Shown: one piece after another, positions 40,248 to 43,053 of the stretch
Layout: each line of letters begins with the position of its first letter
Position numbering within the stretch: the stretch's first letter is position 1
IMG/VR virus record: IMGVR_UViG_3300045125_000028
Coordinates: 1 to 43,053 of that record
DNA from: a virus
DNA length: 43,053 nt
Direction: 5' to 3' (one strand)
The notes under the pieces: model-generated
Seen by the model: the letters and a program-made list of their open reading frames with translations, nothing else
What the model was told of the DNA's origin: nothing
Database searches by the model: none
Translations under genes and position numbers: made by a program

Positions 40248-40680
40248 TACGCAACCTTGTTCTGCTCAATGTATGCGGCCGCTTTACGCAACAAATTGCG
40301 TTGTCCTTCGTTAAGCCAAGACCGCGATTGCAGTTGGGGCACAGCTGCCCCCGTATTCTTCCAGTCTCGTGGCGTGGTCAATACACAACCATGCAAATTT
40401 TTCTTCGGGTTCGTTGCAGAGAGCGCAGCAGCCCTTTTGGGCTTCGTACATCTCGTCGTACATCTGCTGAGTTGCGCCACGTCGGCGCAGTCTACGGTTT
40501 GACGGCAAGTTCAGTTGTTACGCCGCCAATCGTTAAGATGCTCGCGGTTCTGGTCTGCCCACTCCTGTCTTTTGGTCTGCATGCACGACTTGCACTGCGA
40601 CTTGTACAGATGGGCCAACTTGCCACCTCGGCTGAACAACTCAGTCAGCGGCTTGTCTGCTTGCACCCAGTAGTCTTAGT
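40229..40680 (-). CDS. Endonuclease VII-like HNH protein
   Basis: Frames give DKPLTELFSRGGK, YKSQCKSCMQTKRQEWADQN, REHLNDWRRNN, RRGATQQMYDEMYEAQKGCC, ALCNEPEEKFAWLCIDHDHA-like residues (the last part in a shifted frame) and a helical end LLRKAAAYIEQNKVAYVGAE. The N-terminal CxxC, then Y-x-x-MYEAQKGCCALC and LCIDH, fit the recombination endonuclease VII fold: two zinc Cys pairs and a DH catalytic motif. The family resolves branched DNA before packaging. The start is uncertain, near 40666-40683. Confidence 0.65.
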
Positions 40681-40971
40681 CACGGTACCCACCAACCTCA
40701 GCGAGCCTTATATTGCTTGGCTAACAGTTGACTTTTTGCGGGCGCTCCACTGACTCCGCTGCCGTGCCCTGGGTAGCCCTGCCCCTTGATACTCTCAAAT
40801 ATGCGACTTGCGCATCCCGGGCTTGGTGTAGTTGCCTGCCTCGTTTACCTTGGACTTGGCCTCACCACCCTCGGCGTACTCCGTGAAGTCCGTGTTGTCA
40901 CGGCGCTGCTTCACAGTGCCCTTGGGCATCTTTGCCGGGTTGATGCAACCCATTCCACGGGAGGCACGCAT
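40676..40971 (-). CDS. Small conserved phage protein (KVNEAGNYTKPGMRK family)
   Basis: ATG 40971 gives MRASRGMGCINPAKMPKG, DNTDFTEYAEGGEAKSKVNE and AGNYTKPGMRKS. In shifted frames it continues ESIKG, QWSARK and LLAKQYKAR, with a GGYRD-type end at TAA 40676-40678. The KVNEAGNYTKPGMRKxLFxxIK and QWSARKAQLLAKQYKAxGGGYRD blocks are strongly conserved among small genes of related phages. Function unknown. Confidence 0.65.
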
Positions 40972-40974
40972 GGT

Positions 40975-41319
40975 TACACATCGTCCCGCGAGTCTTGCCG
41001 CCTTGGCAATCCCGTCAGCAGCCTTCACGCACCCACCCTTGCGGAAGGTGGGCATGTCGGCATCTGGATTTTCGTAGCATGTCACGCGCGTACCGGGCTT
41101 GATCCACATCCGTAATCTTGTACTCAGGACGAGCGCGGGCTCTCTGCCTTGTCACCGAGCACCAGGAGCTCCTTGTCGCCAATGAACTGAGCCTTGCCGG
41201 CTGCTTCTCTTCATCAGCCGTGCGGGTGTGAGTACCGCTTACCTTTGAAAGGTGAACTCCTCTTCAGCCCACTCTTACGAGCGTCACGAAAGGCTTTGCC
41301 AAATTCGCTAGATTGCCAT
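40975..41319 (-). CDS. Small basic phage protein(s), FGKAFRDAR family
   Basis: From ATG 41319, frames read FGKAFRDARKSG, FTFKGKRY, TRTADEE, AQFIGDKELLVLGDKAE and EYKITDVDQAR. A second block reads MPTFRKGGCVKAADGIAK and ends in an RGKTRGRM-like sequence near 40975. The FGKAFxxARxxGxKTFTxxGKxYTTRTADE string is a very common short phage protein. The second block may be a separate tiny gene. The repeated ADGxAKRGKTRG tail also occurs in the next two genes upstream. Confidence 0.45.
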
Positions 41320-41322
41320 GAG

Positions 41323-41584
41323 TTACACCATCTTTCCAGCGAGTCTTGCCCCGCTTGCACAGCCATCGGCCGCGTGGGTGTAGCCACCAGCAGCCATCTT
41401 TCTCCGGAGAAGGAAGACTCCAGGCATCAAGTCTCGGGGCAATTCGCTCACCTCTTGGGCGTCTTGACCTTGCCAACCTTGCTCTTCGGTAAAGACGTCA
41501 CAGTCGCGCGCTCTTCGCATCCGCTTCATCTCAAGGGCGGTGGGCGGCACTGGTCAGCCCACGCTCTGCACCTGCTTCAGCCAT
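41323..41584 (-). CDS. Small basic phage protein with ADGCAKRGKTR tail
   Basis: ATG 41584 gives MAEAGAERGL; other frames give PPTALEMKRMRRARD, SLPKSKVGKVKTPK, SELPRDLMPGVFLLRRKMAA and GGYTHAADGCAKRGKTRW-like, ending KMV at TAA 41323-41325. About 87 residues, rich in Lys, Arg and Gly. Its C-terminal tail is shared with its neighbours. Role unknown. Confidence 0.5.
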
Positions 41585-41586
41585 GA

Positions 41587-41951
41587 TCAGCACTTCCCCG
41601 CAAGCTTTGCCACCCCTGGCCATCTTCACTTCACATGCCACGGGTCTCGCCCTTCTTGGCAACGCCGTCTGCCTAGACTTGTGACCTGCGGCCAGACCAC
41701 GGGAAGCGTAGCGGCCATGCCGCCCTTCTTCATGCCCATCTCTCAGCCTTCTTCATGCTTGATCATGGACTTGGGAGCGCCCCTTCTTCTTCATGAAGGC
41801 CAACTTCCTTCTACCAATCATTTCCTTGGATTCCATTTCGCCACCTCCGGCAAATTTGCGGCCCTTGTCGGCCTTGATGAACTCTTCCCCCACAGACTGA
41901 GGGAACACCTGCTTTCTTGGCGAACTTGGGGTTGTTGGCCACCGCCGCCAT
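41587..41951 (-). CDS. Small basic phage protein (SVGEEFIKADKGRKF family)
   Basis: ATG 41951 gives MAAVANNPKFAKKAGVPQSV, then GEEFIKADKGRKFAGGGEME, SKEMIGRRKLAFMKKKGA, MIKHEEAEMGMKKGG and ADGVAKKGETRGM, ending near TGA 41587-41589. The GVPxSVGEEFxKADKGRKF-x-x-GG start and GxAxKGxTRG tail are a familiar small protein of environmental phages. Function unknown; abundance of Lys and Gly suggests a disordered nucleic-acid-binding protein (inference). Confidence 0.6.
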
Positions 41952-41970
41952 GAAATTGTGCTGCTTACCG

Positions 41971-42221
41971 CTAACTGAGGGCACTGCGCTGCTCCTTCAT
42001 GTAGGCGTCCAACTTGCCCTCAAGCCTGATCCAACCGCGCAATCACGCGGTTCATGTCGTCGTGCACGTCCGCTTTGGTGACGTACTCCTTGGCAGATCT
42101 CTTCCCGCGTGCGGTTGAGCAAAATCTGAATACGCTTCACCTCTTCCGCATGACTCTTGACCACCCAGAAGATGATGGCCGAGAGGAAGGAGAGGACCAC
42201 GTTCCATATCAGCAGTTCCAT
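41971..42221 (-). CDS. Small membrane protein with coiled coil, spanin-like layout
   Basis: ATG 42221 gives MELLIWNVVLSFLSAIIFWV and VKSHAEEVKRIQILLNRTRE, then after a frameshift EYVTKADVHDDMNRVIARLD and ends QRSALS at TAG 41971-41973. It has one N-terminal TM helix followed by a coiled coil of about 55 residues, 83 residues in all. This resembles i-spanins, but related proteins are also tail accessory proteins, so function is open. Its start overlaps the preceding stop. Confidence 0.6.
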
Positions 42222-42468
42222 GCTCGCAAACTCTTGTTGATACGGCTATTCGGATCGTTGGCTGTCTTGCGCTCGTCAAGCTTCTTCTTCATGCCCTTCA
42301 TCCGGGCGCAGAAAGAGTCGCGACGTGGGACCGCCCTCCGGCTGTGGAGCCTTCAGACCCGGCTTCCCAGGATTGGCGCGCGTTGTAGGAGGCGCGCCTT
42401 TGGCGTTCAACCCGCCGCTCTGGCCGCCTTGCCCTCCTCTGCTGCTGCCATGCCGGTGACTTAGCCAT
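42209..42468 (-). CDS. Small conserved phage protein (DUF6321-like)
   Basis: ATG 42468 gives MAKSPAWQ, then GGQSGGLNAKGAPPTTRANP, GKPGLKAPQPEGG, FCARMKGMKKKL and INKSLRAWNC at TGA 42209-42211. The MAKSPAWxRKEGK...GGLNAKGRASYNR...GKPGLKxP...SFCARMxGM...SLRxWNC order is diagnostic of a short protein that is very common in environmental phages and cyanophages (I recall DUF6321). About 86 residues; function unknown. Confidence 0.7.
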
Positions 42469-42751
42469 AGAACACCGTGGCAGATGCGTCGGCAAAGCCG
42501 CTGGTCGCCGTGTAGATGCCTGTCTGAGCAAGGATGCTCCGCCTGGGTACAGCATGTACAGAGAACCAATCGCCCCGGCAGGTGTAAACGGCAAACAGCG
42601 TGGCCCCACCGTTGCCATCCGTGATGGTGACGGTTCCAGCAGCGGCGGTGTGCGTCAGGGCCAAAGCCTTGGATTCGGGCACGATACGCCGTGACCGCCG
42701 TACCTGGCTGGCCGCAGCGGCTGTGCCCGATTTAACGTCGGTTTGCATCAT
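42461..42751 (-). CDS. Conserved small virion-type protein (~96 aa)
   Basis: ATG 42751 gives MMQTDVKSGTAAAASQVRRS, SKALALTHTAAAGTVTITDG, NGGATLFAVYTPA-like, and ends SGFADASATVFYG at TAA 42461-42463. The MMQTDV start and a beta-sandwich-like pattern of short strands, with a final TVFYG, resemble small phage surface or decoration proteins. The stop overlaps the following ATG. One compensating frameshift pair lies near 42555-42585. Confidence 0.6.
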   Translation of the reverse strand: MMQTDVKSGTAAAASQVRRSRRIVPESKALALTHTAAAGTVTITDGNGGATLFAVYTCRGDWFSVHAVPRRSILAQTGIYTATSGFADASATVFYG

Positions 42752-42770
42752 GGTGATGCGCTCCTATGCG

Positions 42771-42969
42771 TTAGGCTGCACTGACGACGATAACGCCATA
42801 CGTTACCGCAGCGGCATCAACGGGGCTACCCGTGATATTGCTTGCGTGGACAGTGACCGTGTCGGCGGCGGAAACAAAGCGTTAAACACCAGACCGGCGG
42901 TCGGTGCAGCGGGCAGTGCCATCATCACTTCATCGCCAACAACTGCGCCGGTAACCGTGATCGTTAGAC
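42771..42969 (-). CDS. Decoration-like protein, 5' end cut by adapter
   Basis: From the adapter junction the frame reads ITVTGAVVGDEVMMALPAAP, TAGLVFNA, then VSAADTVTVHASNITGSPV, DAAAVTYGVIVVSAA at TAA 42771-42773. A GA-x-x-GD-x-V...P...GL-x-x-A-x-VSAADTVTV-x-x-x-N-x-T pattern is a common phage beta-sandwich protein near the capsid genes. The N-terminus is missing from the read. Confidence 0.55.
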
Positions 42970-43053
42970 AGCGGCGCACGAAAACGCGAAAGCGTTTCAC
43001 GATAAATGCGAAAACGGTTAAAAACACCCACCGAAGAACGAACCGAAGTACAC
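42970..43053 (-). other. MuA transposon end plus Nanopore adapter, inverted copy (artefact)
   Basis: In reverse complement this repeats the left end: GTGTACTTCG, a corrupted GGTGTTTTTAACC, then the Mu right-end sequence ending GTGCGCCGCT at 42970. One A of the five-A run and the final TCA are lost, typical of read-end errors. It proves that the molecule was read from adapter to adapter. Confidence 0.92.

Noticed and set aside
92-42969. tRNA genes
   Set aside because: I saw no cloverleaf with T-loop GTTC consensus and acceptor pairing on either strand, though I could not run a scan.
7591-43053. Programmed frameshifting or recoding to explain the many broken genes
   Set aside because: Breaks occur in almost every gene at unrelated sites, often in homopolymers, and some cancel each other; read error is sufficient.

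Overview
This window is not a finished contig. Both ends carry an Oxford Nanopore rapid-kit adapter joined to the 50-bp MuA transposon end, in inverted orientation (1-91 and 42970-43053). Inside, most reading frames are broken by single-base indels while protein similarity carries on in the next frame. The simplest reading is one long, unpolished nanopore read (about 42.9 kb of insert) from a tailed double-stranded DNA phage. The coordinates of broken genes below were built by joining frames by eye, so they are reliable at start and stop codons that I could anchor and approximate elsewhere. The phage probably infects a Gram-negative bacterium: it has a GH24-type lysozyme, a holin-like membrane protein and large structural proteins of the kind ejected by podovirus-like phages. 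I cannot name the host.

Left arm, 93-7598, + strand: an early/recombination region of small, tightly packed genes, many with ATGA or TGATG overlaps. It begins with a Sak3/DUF1071-type single-strand annealing protein. Then come a small DNA-binding candidate, an SSB-like acidic-tail protein, an HTH/coiled-coil protein, a ribbon-helix-helix protein, a two-TM protein and a conserved phage protein. Next is a 390-bp noncoding tract of 5-nt-periodic NNGGC repeats. After it lie further small phage genes, including three paralogues with an AHERExCAK-like motif, a Cys-rich protein and a YbcO (DUF1364) nuclease. The two arms converge and overlap by 8 bp at 7591-7598.

Right arm, 42969 down to 7591, - strand: one long, nearly gapless late operon read right to left. 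In transcription order it holds a decoration-like protein (cut by the read end), several small conserved phage proteins, an endonuclease VII-like protein and neck/tail proteins including an adaptor (37512-38167). Then follow four tail-appendage genes, including a fibre with three LamG-like modules, and a lysis cassette (coiled-coil membrane protein, holin-like protein, lysozyme). After that come a large conserved virion protein, an inserted HNH homing endonuclease, another conserved virion protein and a ~2600-residue protein with a ~450-residue Pro/Ala/Ser rod. The operon ends with two smaller virion proteins and a ~2850-residue polyvalent protein.

The polyvalent protein (7591-16145) is the most interesting gene. 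It strings together two HExxH metallopeptidase-like domains, two ADP-ribosyltransferase-like domains, a ParB-like element and an LPD38-type C-terminal region, with recurring KSLRA-like linkers. It looks like an ejected multi-enzyme protein that could act on host targets at the start of infection. Terminase, portal, major capsid protein, DNA polymerase and RNA polymerase are not in the window, so it is not a complete genome. I found no tRNA, rRNA or CRISPR array.
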